Origin: Ideonella livida
GTDB lineage: Bacteria > Pseudomonadota > Gammaproteobacteria > Burkholderiales > Burkholderiaceae_C
Direction: 5' to 3'
Assembly (NCBI RefSeq): GCF_010499455.1
Contig: NZ_JAAGOH010000017.1
Coordinates: 36,558-100,557 of the forward strand
DNA length: 64,000 bases
The position numbers were made by a program, and so were the translations under genes. Below, piece after piece: positions 32,379 through 40,193 of the stretch (within the stretch, counting starts at the first letter, position 1; every line of letters starts with the position of its first letter). The notes under the pieces were generated by a model, which made no database searches, was not told the origin of the DNA, and was given only the letters and a program-made list of their open reading frames with translations.

Positions 32379-32840
32379 ATGAGCCTGGCCCTGGCCTTCG
32401 CCCACCTCTCTGATCTGGCCCACCGCGTGGGTCAGCCCCTGGGCTGCAGCGACTGGATTCCCATCGACCAGACGCGCATCCAGCAGTTTGCCGATGCCAC
32501 TGGCGACCACCAGTGGATCCACACCGACCCGCGGCGCGCGGCCGACGGCCCGTTCAAGACCACCGTGGCGCACGGCTTTCTCACCTTGTCGCTGCTGCCG
32601 TTGATGTTCGAGAGCGGGCTGCGCATTGCCGATGTGCGCATGGGCGTGAACTACGGTCTGAACCGGGTGCGCTTTCCGGCCCCGGTGCCGGTGGACAGCC
32701 GCCTGCGCGGCCATTTCACCCTGCAGGCCTACGACCCCCTGCCCGGTGGCGCGCAGCTGACGGTGGAGGTCATCATGGAGCGTGAAGGTTTTGACAAGCC
32801 GGTGTGCGTGGCCGAGGCGGTGGTGCGCCAGTACGTCTGA
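32379..32840 (+). CDS. MaoC-like (R)-specific enoyl-CoA hydratase
   Basis: 153 residues. DWIPIDQTRIQQFADATGDHQWIHTDPRRAADGPFKTTVAHGFLTLSLLP holds the hydratase-2 motif, with Asp and His as the expected catalytic pair, in a single hot-dog domain. Enzymes of this type hydrate trans-2-enoyl-CoA, and PhaJ types feed polyester synthesis. A GGAG lies about 10 nt upstream of ATG 32379. It stands alone, divergent from the antiporter. Confidence 0.88.
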   Translation: MSLALAFAHLSDLAHRVGQPLGCSDWIPIDQTRIQQFADATGDHQWIHTDPRRAADGPFKTTVAHGFLTLSLLPLMFESGLRIADVRMGVNYGLNRVRFPAPVPVDSRLRGHFTLQAYDPLPGGAQLTVEVIMEREGFDKPVCVAEAVVRQYV

Positions 32841-32886
32841 ACCCGCGGCGGCCGGGTCCGCCGCTCCTCCGTGAGGGGGAGCTTCC

Positions 32887-32892
32887 TATACT
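32887..32892 (+). promoter_or_regulatory. Possible -10 element for the response regulator gene
   Basis: TATACT, one mismatch from the sigma70 consensus, lies about 50 bp before the response regulator start. The -35 region is weak (CCGCTC), so an activator may be needed or the call may be wrong. Confidence 0.3.
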
Positions 32893-32940
32893 CGCAGCCG
32901 GCCGGATGTCCGGTCGCCCTGCCGCCTTGCGCGCGCTGCC

Positions 32941-33603
32941 ATGCAAGTCCTGATCGTCGACGACCACCCGCTGATCCTCTGGGCGCTCCAGACCATGGTG
33001 CGGCAGATCCAGCCCGAGGCGCAGGTGGTGGCGGTGGGCTCGGCCCGGGCGCTTCGCGAGGCCTTGATGCACAACCCGATGGCCGACCTGATGATGGTGG
33101 ACCTGGAGTTGCCCGATGCCGAGGGCTTCGGCTTCCTGCGCGAGCTGCGCACCGAGCACCCGCTGGTGACCCTGGTGGTGGTCTCCGATGCCGAGCGGCC
33201 CGGTGACGTGATGCAGTCGCTGGACCTGGGGGCCATGGGTTACCTGCCCAAGCGCCTGACCACCGAGGCGCTGTCCGACGCGCTGCGGGTCATCCTGACA
33301 GGGGGGATCTACGTGCCCCCCACCCAGCCCGAGGTACTGGCCGACGGCACCGTGGACGATGCCCGCTACCAGACGCTGACCGATTTCCAGGACCTGGGCA
33401 TCACCCCGCGGCAGTCCGATGTGCTGCACATGCTGCTGCAGGGCAAGCCCAACAAGGAGATCGCCCGTCGGATGAACCTCTCGGTGGAGACCATCAAGGA
33501 CCATGTGGCGGCCGTGCTGCGCGCCCTGGGGGTGAACACCCGCACCCAGGCGGTGCTGGCGGTGGCCGAGCTGCAGAAGCGCCGCCGCATGGCCACGCGC
33601 TGA
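32941..33603 (+). CDS. LuxR-type (NarL) response regulator
   Basis: 220 residues. The receiver has Asp7/Asp8 (LIVDDHP), phosphoacceptor Asp54 (MMVDLELP), Ser82 (VVVSDAE) and Lys104 (YLPKRL). The C-terminal HTH reads LTPRQ-like ITPRQSDVLHMLLQGKPNKEIARRMNLSVETIKDHVAAVLRALGV. It is a complete, phosphorylatable regulator. No histidine kinase is adjacent, so it is an orphan. Its targets are unknown. Confidence 0.94.
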   Translation: MQVLIVDDHPLILWALQTMVRQIQPEAQVVAVGSARALREALMHNPMADLMMVDLELPDAEGFGFLRELRTEHPLVTLVVVSDAERPGDVMQSLDLGAMGYLPKRLTTEALSDALRVILTGGIYVPPTQPEVLADGTVDDARYQTLTDFQDLGITPRQSDVLHMLLQGKPNKEIARRMNLSVETIKDHVAAVLRALGVNTRTQAVLAVAELQKRRRMATR

Positions 33604-33642
33604 GCGCTTGCACGTGGCGCCGGGTGGTGTGGCGCGCCAAGC

Positions 33643-34554
33643 TCAGGCCGGCGTGTAGGCCAGCCGCACGAAGATGGGCGCGTAGGCCTCGGCTTGCGTC
33701 ACCTCCAGCAGCCGCTCGCGCGTCAGCTCCAGCATGGCGATGAAGGTCACCACCACCACCGCGGTGCCGCGGCTGACGTCGAACAGCTCCTCGAAGGGCA
33801 GGTAACGCACGCCCTGCAGGCGGCGCAGCAGGTGGCCCATGTACTCGCGTACCGAGAGTTGCTCTCGGCTGATGCGGTGGTGCTGGTGCAGCTTGGCGCG
33901 GCGCAGGATGTCGGCCCAGGCGCCGCGCAAGTCGTCCACCGACACCTCGGGCAGGCGCGCCACCAGGGACTGCTCCATGGCCACCTGGGCCCGCAGCAGG
34001 TCGCGGCCCATCACGGGCAGCTCGTCCAGCCGCAGGGCGGCCAGTTTCATCTGCTCGTACTCCAGCAGGCGACGCACCAGCTCGGCGCGCGGGTCCTCGG
34101 GCTCCTGGCCGTCCTCGCTGGGCTTGGGCGGCAGCAGCATGCGCGACTTGATCTCGATGAGCATCGCGGCCATCAGCAGGTACTCCGCGGCCAGCTCCAG
34201 ATTGGTCTTGCGGATCTGCTCCACGTACTTCAGGTACTGGCGCGTCACATCCGCCATCGGGATGTCCAGGATGTTGAAGTTCTGCTTGCGGATCAGGTAG
34301 AGCAGCAGGTCCAGCGGCCCCTGGAAGGCTTCCAGGAACACCCGCAGCGCATCCGGCGGGATGTACAGGTCCTGGGGCAGGGCGAAGAGAGGTTCGCCGT
34401 AGAGGCGGGCCACCGCGACCGCGTCCACCGCCTCGGGCGCGGTGGGGTCCGGGGTGGCCGGGGGCGGCAGCTCGGTGGGCACCGGCGCCGCCGGAGCAGG
34501 GCCCTCGGCGCCGGGCGCGGGCGGCGCGTCCGGCGGCGTGGCCGACACGCTCAC
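33643..34554 (-). CDS. scpA: Segregation and condensation protein A (ScpA kleisin)
   Basis: 303 residues. After a low-complexity Pro/Ala N-terminal leader of about 50 residues the kleisin core starts LYGEPLFALPQDLYIPPDALRVFLEAFQGPLDLLLYLIRKQNFNILDIPMADVTRQYLKYV, as in ScpA. It continues with AAEYLLMAAMLIEIKSRMLLPP and ends in the winged C-terminal helix. It joins the SMC heads with ScpB for chromosome organisation. Its start overlaps the stop of the DUF3460 gene (ATGA). The Pro/Ala leader is longer than in many relatives. Confidence 0.93.
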   Translation of the reverse strand: MSVSATPPDAPPAPGAEGPAPAAPVPTELPPPATPDPTAPEAVDAVAVARLYGEPLFALPQDLYIPPDALRVFLEAFQGPLDLLLYLIRKQNFNILDIPMADVTRQYLKYVEQIRKTNLELAAEYLLMAAMLIEIKSRMLLPPKPSEDGQEPEDPRAELVRRLLEYEQMKLAALRLDELPVMGRDLLRAQVAMEQSLVARLPEVSVDDLRGAWADILRRAKLHQHHRISREQLSVREYMGHLLRRLQGVRYLPFEELFDVSRGTAVVVVTFIAMLELTRERLLEVTQAEAYAPIFVRLAYTPA

Positions 34555-34760
34555 TTGGTCTTGCTGTGGCTGAAGTAGACGTAGGCCTGCTGCGGCACGC
34601 GGGCGGCCTGGTGGGCGGTGGCGGCCTCACGGTCCTGGGGGCGGTCCCACAGCAGTTCGCGGCCGGCGCGCTGCTCGGCTTCCAGCGTGGGCTTCTTGGC
34701 CTTGAGCTCGTCGATGAACTGGGTGACTTCGGACTTGTAGGGCTTCCAGAACAGCGGCAT
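34551..34760 (-). CDS. DUF3460 family protein
   Basis: 69 residues. MPLFWKPYKSEVTQFIDELKAKKPTLEAEQRAGRELLWDRPQDREAATAHQAARVPQQAYVY is the DUF3460 pattern (PYxSEvTqFi, RxGRxLLWD), a family largely confined to beta-proteobacteria. The function is unknown. It is coupled to scpA by a 4-bp overlap, which suggests a link with chromosome partition or the operon only (inference). Confidence 0.9.
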   Translation of the reverse strand: MPLFWKPYKSEVTQFIDELKAKKPTLEAEQRAGRELLWDRPQDREAATAHQAARVPQQAYVYFSHSKTK

Positions 34761-34866
34761 GGTGCGTGGCAGGTGGGAAATGAGGGCCGGGGCGCAGCCT
34801 CCGGGACAACCCGGCATTCTAAGTCGCCCGCCTTTCGGGCAGGGAGGCGCCGAGGGGCTGGTTACC

Positions 34867-36024
34867 ATGCCAGCCATGCAGGAGATCGAACTCAAGTGCC
34901 GTTTTTCACCGGCGCAGCTGCCCGCGCTGCGACAGGCCCTGGACGACTGGGCGCGCGCCCAGGGGCAGCCTGGTCCGCAGACCCAGCGTCTGCAGGCCGC
35001 CTATGTGGACACGCCCGGGCGGGCGCTGGCGGCGGCGCGGGCCGCCCTGCGCTTGCGCCGCGAGCCTGCGGGCTGGGTGCAGACCCTCAAGGCGCTGGGC
35101 CCCACCACCTTGCAGCGCCTGGAGCACAACGCGCCCGTGCCCGGTGCCGCCGGGAAGGCCGAGGCCCTGCCACCGCTGCGGCTTGACCGCCATGCCGGCA
35201 CCCCGGCGGCGGCTGCACTGGCGGCGGCCCTGGGCCTGAGCCCGGCCGACTTTGACCTTCGTGCCGCCCGGGGCGATACGCTGGACCTGGCCCCCACCTT
35301 CGAGACCGACATCACCCGGCTGTGTCTGGCCTGGACGCCGCCTGACGCCCCGGCGGGGACCTGCATCGAGCTGGCGCTGGACGAGGGCGAGGTGCGCGCC
35401 GGCAGCCACCGGGAGCCGTTGCTGGAGTTGGAGTTCGAGTTGCTGGCCGGGCCGGTGTCGGCCCTGGTGGAGGCGGTGGTGCAAGCCTGCGCGCCCTTTG
35501 GCCTGTGGCTGGACACCCGCAGCAAGGCAGAGCGTGGCGAGCGGCTTTCGCGTGGTCTGGGCCTGCCGGCGCCGCAGGCGGTGCCGCTGCCCCAGTGGCG
35601 CAGCGGCGGGCCGGACCCGACCGACGCCGACGCCCTGGCAGCGGGTGGCCATGCCGCCCTGCGCCAGGCGGTGCGCCAGGTGCTCAACCCCCTGCTGGGC
35701 CTGCACAGCCTGGTGGCCGACCCCCTGGCCGCGGCGCCGGGTGGGGGCCTGCTGCCGGCCCATGTGCGCCACTGGCACCGCGGCCTGGGTGCGCTGCATC
35801 AGGCGCTGGCCCAGGCGGCCGAGCCCGCCTTGCTGGGCTGGAACCTGCCGCCCGCACCCGGGCTGGACCCGGCCTGGGCCGAGGCCCTGATGGCCCAGCT
35901 GGGCCCGCTGGACGCGATGGCGCCCGACAGCGCCCAAGCGGCGCAGGCCGCTGGCCGTGTGGCCCGCTCGCCTGCGCTGCAGGCGCCCCTGCTGCGTACC
36001 CTGGGCTGGCTGGCCACGGGCTGA
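34867..36024 (+). CDS. CYTH/CHAD-domain protein
   Basis: 385 residues. The EIELK tunnel motif near the N-terminus (MQEIELKCRFSPAQL) and later EFETDITRLCLAW and LELEFELLAGP are CYTH (triphosphate tunnel) features, with TKALGP-type Lys and Arg residues lining the pocket. The C-terminal half (about 255-385) is helical and His/Arg-containing like a short CHAD domain that binds polyphosphate. It may hydrolyse inorganic triphosphate. GAGGGG lies 9 nt before the ATG at 34867; 34876 is an alternative. Confidence 0.85.
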   Translation: MPAMQEIELKCRFSPAQLPALRQALDDWARAQGQPGPQTQRLQAAYVDTPGRALAAARAALRLRREPAGWVQTLKALGPTTLQRLEHNAPVPGAAGKAEALPPLRLDRHAGTPAAAALAAALGLSPADFDLRAARGDTLDLAPTFETDITRLCLAWTPPDAPAGTCIELALDEGEVRAGSHREPLLELEFELLAGPVSALVEAVVQACAPFGLWLDTRSKAERGERLSRGLGLPAPQAVPLPQWRSGGPDPTDADALAAGGHAALRQAVRQVLNPLLGLHSLVADPLAAAPGGGLLPAHVRHWHRGLGALHQALAQAAEPALLGWNLPPAPGLDPAWAEALMAQLGPLDAMAPDSAQAAQAAGRVARSPALQAPLLRTLGWLATG

Positions 36025-36084
36025 GCACCCACGGCGCGGGGCACCGACGGTGCGGCCGGCACCGTGCCGGGCGCAGTGCCGGGT

Positions 36085-37815
36085 TCAGTGCCGGCCGGCC
36101 CCGGGGCCGACCCATTCGGCGGGGGGGCTGCCGGATGCGGCTGGTGTGGGGGGCGTAGCGCGCAGGGCGTCCACGCCCGGCACGATGGCCTCCGGGCCCA
36201 GGCGGGTCTCAAAGCCGGCGCGCCGCATCAGGCCCAGTGGCTGGGCGTTGACGCTGGCCAGCACCAGCGCCACACCGCGCCGGTCCAACTCGGTGTGCAG
36301 GCTCTCCAGCGCATCCAGCCCGGAGGTGTCCATGGAGATGAGTTTGCTCATTTCCAGCACCACGGTCCGCGTGCCTTCGGGCACCTGGGCGGGCAGCGCC
36401 TCCATGGGGCCCACGGCGCCAAAGAACAGCGAGCCGTACAGCTCGAACACCGCCGCTCCGGGCGGCAGGCCCTCCGCCGGCAGGGCCGAGACGCGGAACA
36501 GCGAGCCCATGCGCCAGATGAAGAAGGCGCAAGCGCCCAGCAGGCCCATCTCCACCGCCACCGTCAAGTCGAACACCACGGTCAGCACGAAGGTGCCCAG
36601 CAGGACGGTGCGGTAGGGCAGCAGAAAGTGGCGCAGCCGGGCGAACTCGCGCCATTCGCCCATGTTCCAGGCCACGAACAGCAGGATGCCCGCCAGCGCC
36701 GCCAGCGGCACATGCTCGGCCAATGGTGCGGCGGCCAGCACCACCAGCAGCAGGGTCAGCGCGTGCACCACGCCGGCCACCGGGCTGGTGGCGCCGGCGC
36801 GCACATTGGTCACGGTGCGGGCGATGGTGCCGGTGGCCGGTATGCCACCAAAGAACGGCGTCACCAGATTGGCCACGCCCTGGGCCATCAGTTCCTGGTT
36901 GGGGTCGTGGCGGGGGCGGCCGCTCATCTGGTCGGCCACGCGGGCGCACAGCAGGGACTCGATGGCCCCCAGCAGCGCGATGGTGAGCGTGGGCATGAGC
37001 AGCTGCTTGGCGGTGGTCCAGGTGAACTCGGGCAGGGTGAAGGTGGGCAGGGTCTGCGGGATGCCGCCAAAGCGGCTGCTGATGGTCTCCACCGGCAATG
37101 ACAGCAGCCGCGCCACCACCGTGGCGCCCACCAGGGCCACCACCGTGCCCGGCACCCGGCTGGCCCAGCGGCGCGCGTGGTCGCGCCAGGTGGCGGGCTG
37201 GGTGGGCATGGTGTAGCTCTTGGGCCAGACCACCACCACGGCCAGGCAGGCCAGGCCTAGCGCAAAGGCCCAGGGGTTGAAGCTGTGCAGGTGGCGCCCC
37301 AGGGTGGCGAGCTGGCTGAAGAAGTCGGCTGGCAGCTTGTCGATCTGCAGGCCCAGCAGGTCCTTGGCCTGGCTCAGGCCGATGAGGACTGCGATGCCGT
37401 TGGTGAAGCCGATGACGATGCTCACCGGGATGTAGCGCACCAGGGCGCCCAACCGCAGCCACCCCATGAGGAACAGCAGCACGCCAGCCAGTGAGGTGGC
37501 GATGAGCAGGTTGGCCAGACCGTAGCGCTCGACGATGCCGTACACCACGACGATGAAGGCCCCGGCCGGCCCACCGATCTGCACGCTGGAGCCACCCAGG
37601 GCGGAGATGATCAGCCCCGCGATGATGGCGGTGAACAGGCCCTGCTCGGGCTTGACGCCCGAGGCGATGGCAAAGGCCATGGCCAGCGGCAGGGCGACGA
37701 TGCCCACCGTCAGGCCAGCGCCCAGATCCTGGGCGAGGCGGGCGCGGCCGTAGCCGCGCAGGTCGGCGATCAGCCGGGGACGGAAAGGGTGGGTGCGGAG
37801 AAAGGCCAGTGACAT
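36085..37815 (-). CDS. SulP-family anion transporter with STAS domain
   Basis: 576 residues. About ten to fourteen membrane helices begin DLGAGLTVGIVALPLAMAFAIASGVKPEQGLFTAII, the family entry. FFGGIPATGTIARTVTNVRAGATSPVAG is the SulP signature. The C-terminal STAS domain (about 445-560) has GPMEALPAQVPEGTRTVVLEMSKLISMDTSGLDALESL, with the DTSG loop. Transport of sulfate or bicarbonate is the family range; no partner gene reveals which. Confidence 0.93.
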   Translation of the reverse strand: MSLAFLRTHPFRPRLIADLRGYGRARLAQDLGAGLTVGIVALPLAMAFAIASGVKPEQGLFTAIIAGLIISALGGSSVQIGGPAGAFIVVVYGIVERYGLANLLIATSLAGVLLFLMGWLRLGALVRYIPVSIVIGFTNGIAVLIGLSQAKDLLGLQIDKLPADFFSQLATLGRHLHSFNPWAFALGLACLAVVVVWPKSYTMPTQPATWRDHARRWASRVPGTVVALVGATVVARLLSLPVETISSRFGGIPQTLPTFTLPEFTWTTAKQLLMPTLTIALLGAIESLLCARVADQMSGRPRHDPNQELMAQGVANLVTPFFGGIPATGTIARTVTNVRAGATSPVAGVVHALTLLLVVLAAAPLAEHVPLAALAGILLFVAWNMGEWREFARLRHFLLPYRTVLLGTFVLTVVFDLTVAVEMGLLGACAFFIWRMGSLFRVSALPAEGLPPGAAVFELYGSLFFGAVGPMEALPAQVPEGTRTVVLEMSKLISMDTSGLDALESLHTELDRRGVALVLASVNAQPLGLMRRAGFETRLGPEAIVPGVDALRATPPTPAASGSPPAEWVGPGAGRH

Positions 37816-38078
37816 GCGGGCTCCGGGGGCTGACGACAGGGTGAGCAGGTCGTGTGCCAGCCTGGAGGGCCACAGTGATGCCCCCGCGCCAGGAAGCGGC
37901 GCCGGCGCGACAGCCCCTGCACCAGGGGGCGGGAGCGGTCGGCGCGCGGCAAGGCGCGGCAGGGGGCGCAGGGCATGGTCCGATTGTGCGTCCGGGCCGT
38001 GCGCTGCCGAAGCCCTGCAGGGGTGTGGCCCGGCCGGGGCCGCCCCTTCAACAGGGGGCAGACGGCCGGGCGTGGGCC

Positions 38079-40049
38079 TCAGCGCCGCGCGGGGGCAGGT
38101 TCCGGGGCGTCCAGCACCCCAGGCGAGAGGGTGAAGCTCTCAAACAGCTGGCCTGTGAGCGTGCGGCCATCCCCGCTGCCCTGCAGCAGCCAGTTGTCGC
38201 GACTCACACTCTCGCCACTGCCCCAGCTGACGGCGGTGTAAAGGCGGCCCAGGGGGTCACGGCTTTGGGAGACCAGCTGGACGGTGAAGGCGTCGTAGCT
38301 GCCCAGCAGGCGCGGCGCGCCGGTGCAGGTGGCGTCGTCGTACTGGTAGCGCGCGCGGCTGATGCTCAGGGCCGGCATCACCGGGGCGGTGTCGCGCAGG
38401 GCCCGGCTGCGACCGGTGCGCGACAGGCCGCCCTTGGTGGGGGTCATGCTGGCCGTCCAGCGCTCGCCGTTGCGGCAGTCGCTCAGCCATTCGCCTTGAA
38501 GCTGGGCCGCCACGGCCTGCAGGGTGGTGGCGTCCGTGCGCTGGGCGGGGGTGCGCCCGCTGCGCCATGCAGGCCGGGCGGGGCTGCCGTCGGCCTGCAG
38601 CAGTCGGGTGGTGTTGTCATCGTGCAGGTGCGCGGCCACCGGCAAGCCCGTGCCGTCCAGGGCCTCGGCGCGCAGCCAGCCGCCGTGCACATGGGCGTTG
38701 GCCCAGGTCTGCACGCTGTCGCCCGCGCGCACGGTGAAGACCACCAGCGCCTCGCCTGTGGCATTGACGCTCAGCTGCGCGCCGCTGGCGCCGGCGTCGG
38801 TGATCTCCTCGATGACCTGCCGTCCGGCAAAGCCGGTGTCCGCGGCGCCGTCCCAACGGGCGGCGTACAGGCTGTTGTCGGTGCCGTCCCACTGGTGCCA
38901 GGCCAGTGTGGCCTGGCCGTTGCCGCCAAAGCGCACCTGAGGTTCGGCGCTGTTGGTGCGGTCATCGGGGGCCTCGATGTCCGGATTGCGGTTCATGTAG
39001 GCGGTCTGCCAGGCGCCGCCGGCGGTGCGCCATGCGGCCATCACATGGAAGTCATCGCTGCGCCACGCCATGGCCACGGCGCCGCCGAGGCTGGTGTCCA
39101 GGCTGAGCTGGCTCAGGCCGGTGCCGCCGCGCCATACGGCTTCGGCCTCGTGCCCGGGCCGCAGCAGGGTCAGCACCGGGGTGTCTCGGTCCAGGGTGGC
39201 CAGGGCCACCACGGGGCCGCTGCGGCTGGTGGCGGCCTCCAGGGCCACGTAGCTGGAGGTCATGCCCTCCCAGCGCTGCAGGTCGCCGATGTCGCTCCAG
39301 GCGTTGGATCCGGCGCTCAGGGTGCGGTGCCGCACCCGCCGCACCGTGTTGCCGGCGTCTTGGGTCATTTCCAGCCAGGCGACTACGGCCTCCCCGGTGG
39401 GGGCCATGGCCAAGCGGGCATCGCGGTCCAGGCCGCCGGCGCATTCAGTCTGCTGCGGTCGTTCGCCCAGCACGACCGGGTCGGTCCAGGCGCTGCCGTC
39501 AAACTGGCTGGCCACCAGCTGGCAGCCGCGGATCCAGGTGGCCACGTCGCGGCCGTTCTCCTGCACGGCCACGCGCAGCGTGTTCACCGGCAGGCCTGAA
39601 GGATTGGGAAAACGCACCGGGGCGGCCCAGGTGCCGGTGGGGCTGGCGCGGCGCAGGTACACGGTCTGCCCGTCTTCCACCCAGCCCACCAGGCGCCCAC
39701 CGGCTTGGGTCATGCCCGTGGCGGCCGCGCTGCCGTCGGCCACTGCGGTCGCGACGTTCCAGCCCGGCTCGGTGGGCGCCGCCGCCAGGTCGGGGCCGGT
39801 GCTGCTCACCGGCGCGGTGGCGGAAGGCGTGGGGGTTGGCGTGGGGGTTGGCGTGGGGGTTGGCGTGGGCGTCGGTGTGGGGACGGGATCGGCGCTGTTG
39901 CCGCCACCACCACCACAGGCGGCCAGCAGGCTGAGGGTGGCCAGCGGGGCAAGCCATCGCCAGGTGGTCGCGGGGTGGCGGCGGTGGGCGCCAGCCAGGG
40001 CGCTTGGACGCTGAGGGGAGGGCGAGGTGTGCGGACGGGAGCGGTTCAT
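38079..40049 (-). CDS. Lipoprotein with TP repeat linker, propeller-like repeats and a C-terminal lipocalin-like part
   Basis: 656 residues. A signal ends in the lipobox LLAAC (about residue 44), followed by GGGGG and a (PT)n linker. The body (about 90-530) has recurring blades of the type GEAVVAWLE, GGAVAMAWRSDD, GQATLAWHQWDG and GEALVVFTV, which suggest a beta-propeller. A C-terminal domain begins LQGEWLSDCRNGERW, resembling small lipocalin-like or calycin domains. No enzyme motif is visible. AGGAAA precedes ATG 40049. It follows the kinase gene by 144 bp on the same strand, so it may be a target or partner (inference). Confidence 0.7.
   Translation of the reverse strand: MNRSRPHTSPSPQRPSALAGAHRRHPATTWRWLAPLATLSLLAACGGGGGNSADPVPTPTPTPTPTPTPTPTPTPSATAPVSSTGPDLAAAPTEPGWNVATAVADGSAAATGMTQAGGRLVGWVEDGQTVYLRRASPTGTWAAPVRFPNPSGLPVNTLRVAVQENGRDVATWIRGCQLVASQFDGSAWTDPVVLGERPQQTECAGGLDRDARLAMAPTGEAVVAWLEMTQDAGNTVRRVRHRTLSAGSNAWSDIGDLQRWEGMTSSYVALEAATSRSGPVVALATLDRDTPVLTLLRPGHEAEAVWRGGTGLSQLSLDTSLGGAVAMAWRSDDFHVMAAWRTAGGAWQTAYMNRNPDIEAPDDRTNSAEPQVRFGGNGQATLAWHQWDGTDNSLYAARWDGAADTGFAGRQVIEEITDAGASGAQLSVNATGEALVVFTVRAGDSVQTWANAHVHGGWLRAEALDGTGLPVAAHLHDDNTTRLLQADGSPARPAWRSGRTPAQRTDATTLQAVAAQLQGEWLSDCRNGERWTASMTPTKGGLSRTGRSRALRDTAPVMPALSISRARYQYDDATCTGAPRLLGSYDAFTVQLVSQSRDPLGRLYTAVSWGSGESVSRDNWLLQGSGDGRTLTGQLFESFTLSPGVLDAPEPAPARR
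39829..39881. repeat. Tandem 12-bp repeat encoding a Thr-Pro linker
   Basis: Units of GTGGGGGTTGGC, with minor changes near the end, encode alternating Pro-Thr in the lipoprotein linker just after the lipidation site. The unit is a multiple of three, so copy changes would lengthen or shorten the linker without a frameshift. Confidence 0.85.
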
Positions 40050-40193
40050 GGCGGTTTCCTGGTTTGGGCCGCCACGGGGTCTGCCGCAGGGGGGAACCAG
40101 CGGGCTCAGAGCGGCCTCAGTTTCCAGAGCGGGAACGCGCCGGCGCATGGCTCATCGGCGGCCGCATTCCCCCTTGTCCTGGGGGGGCGTGGC

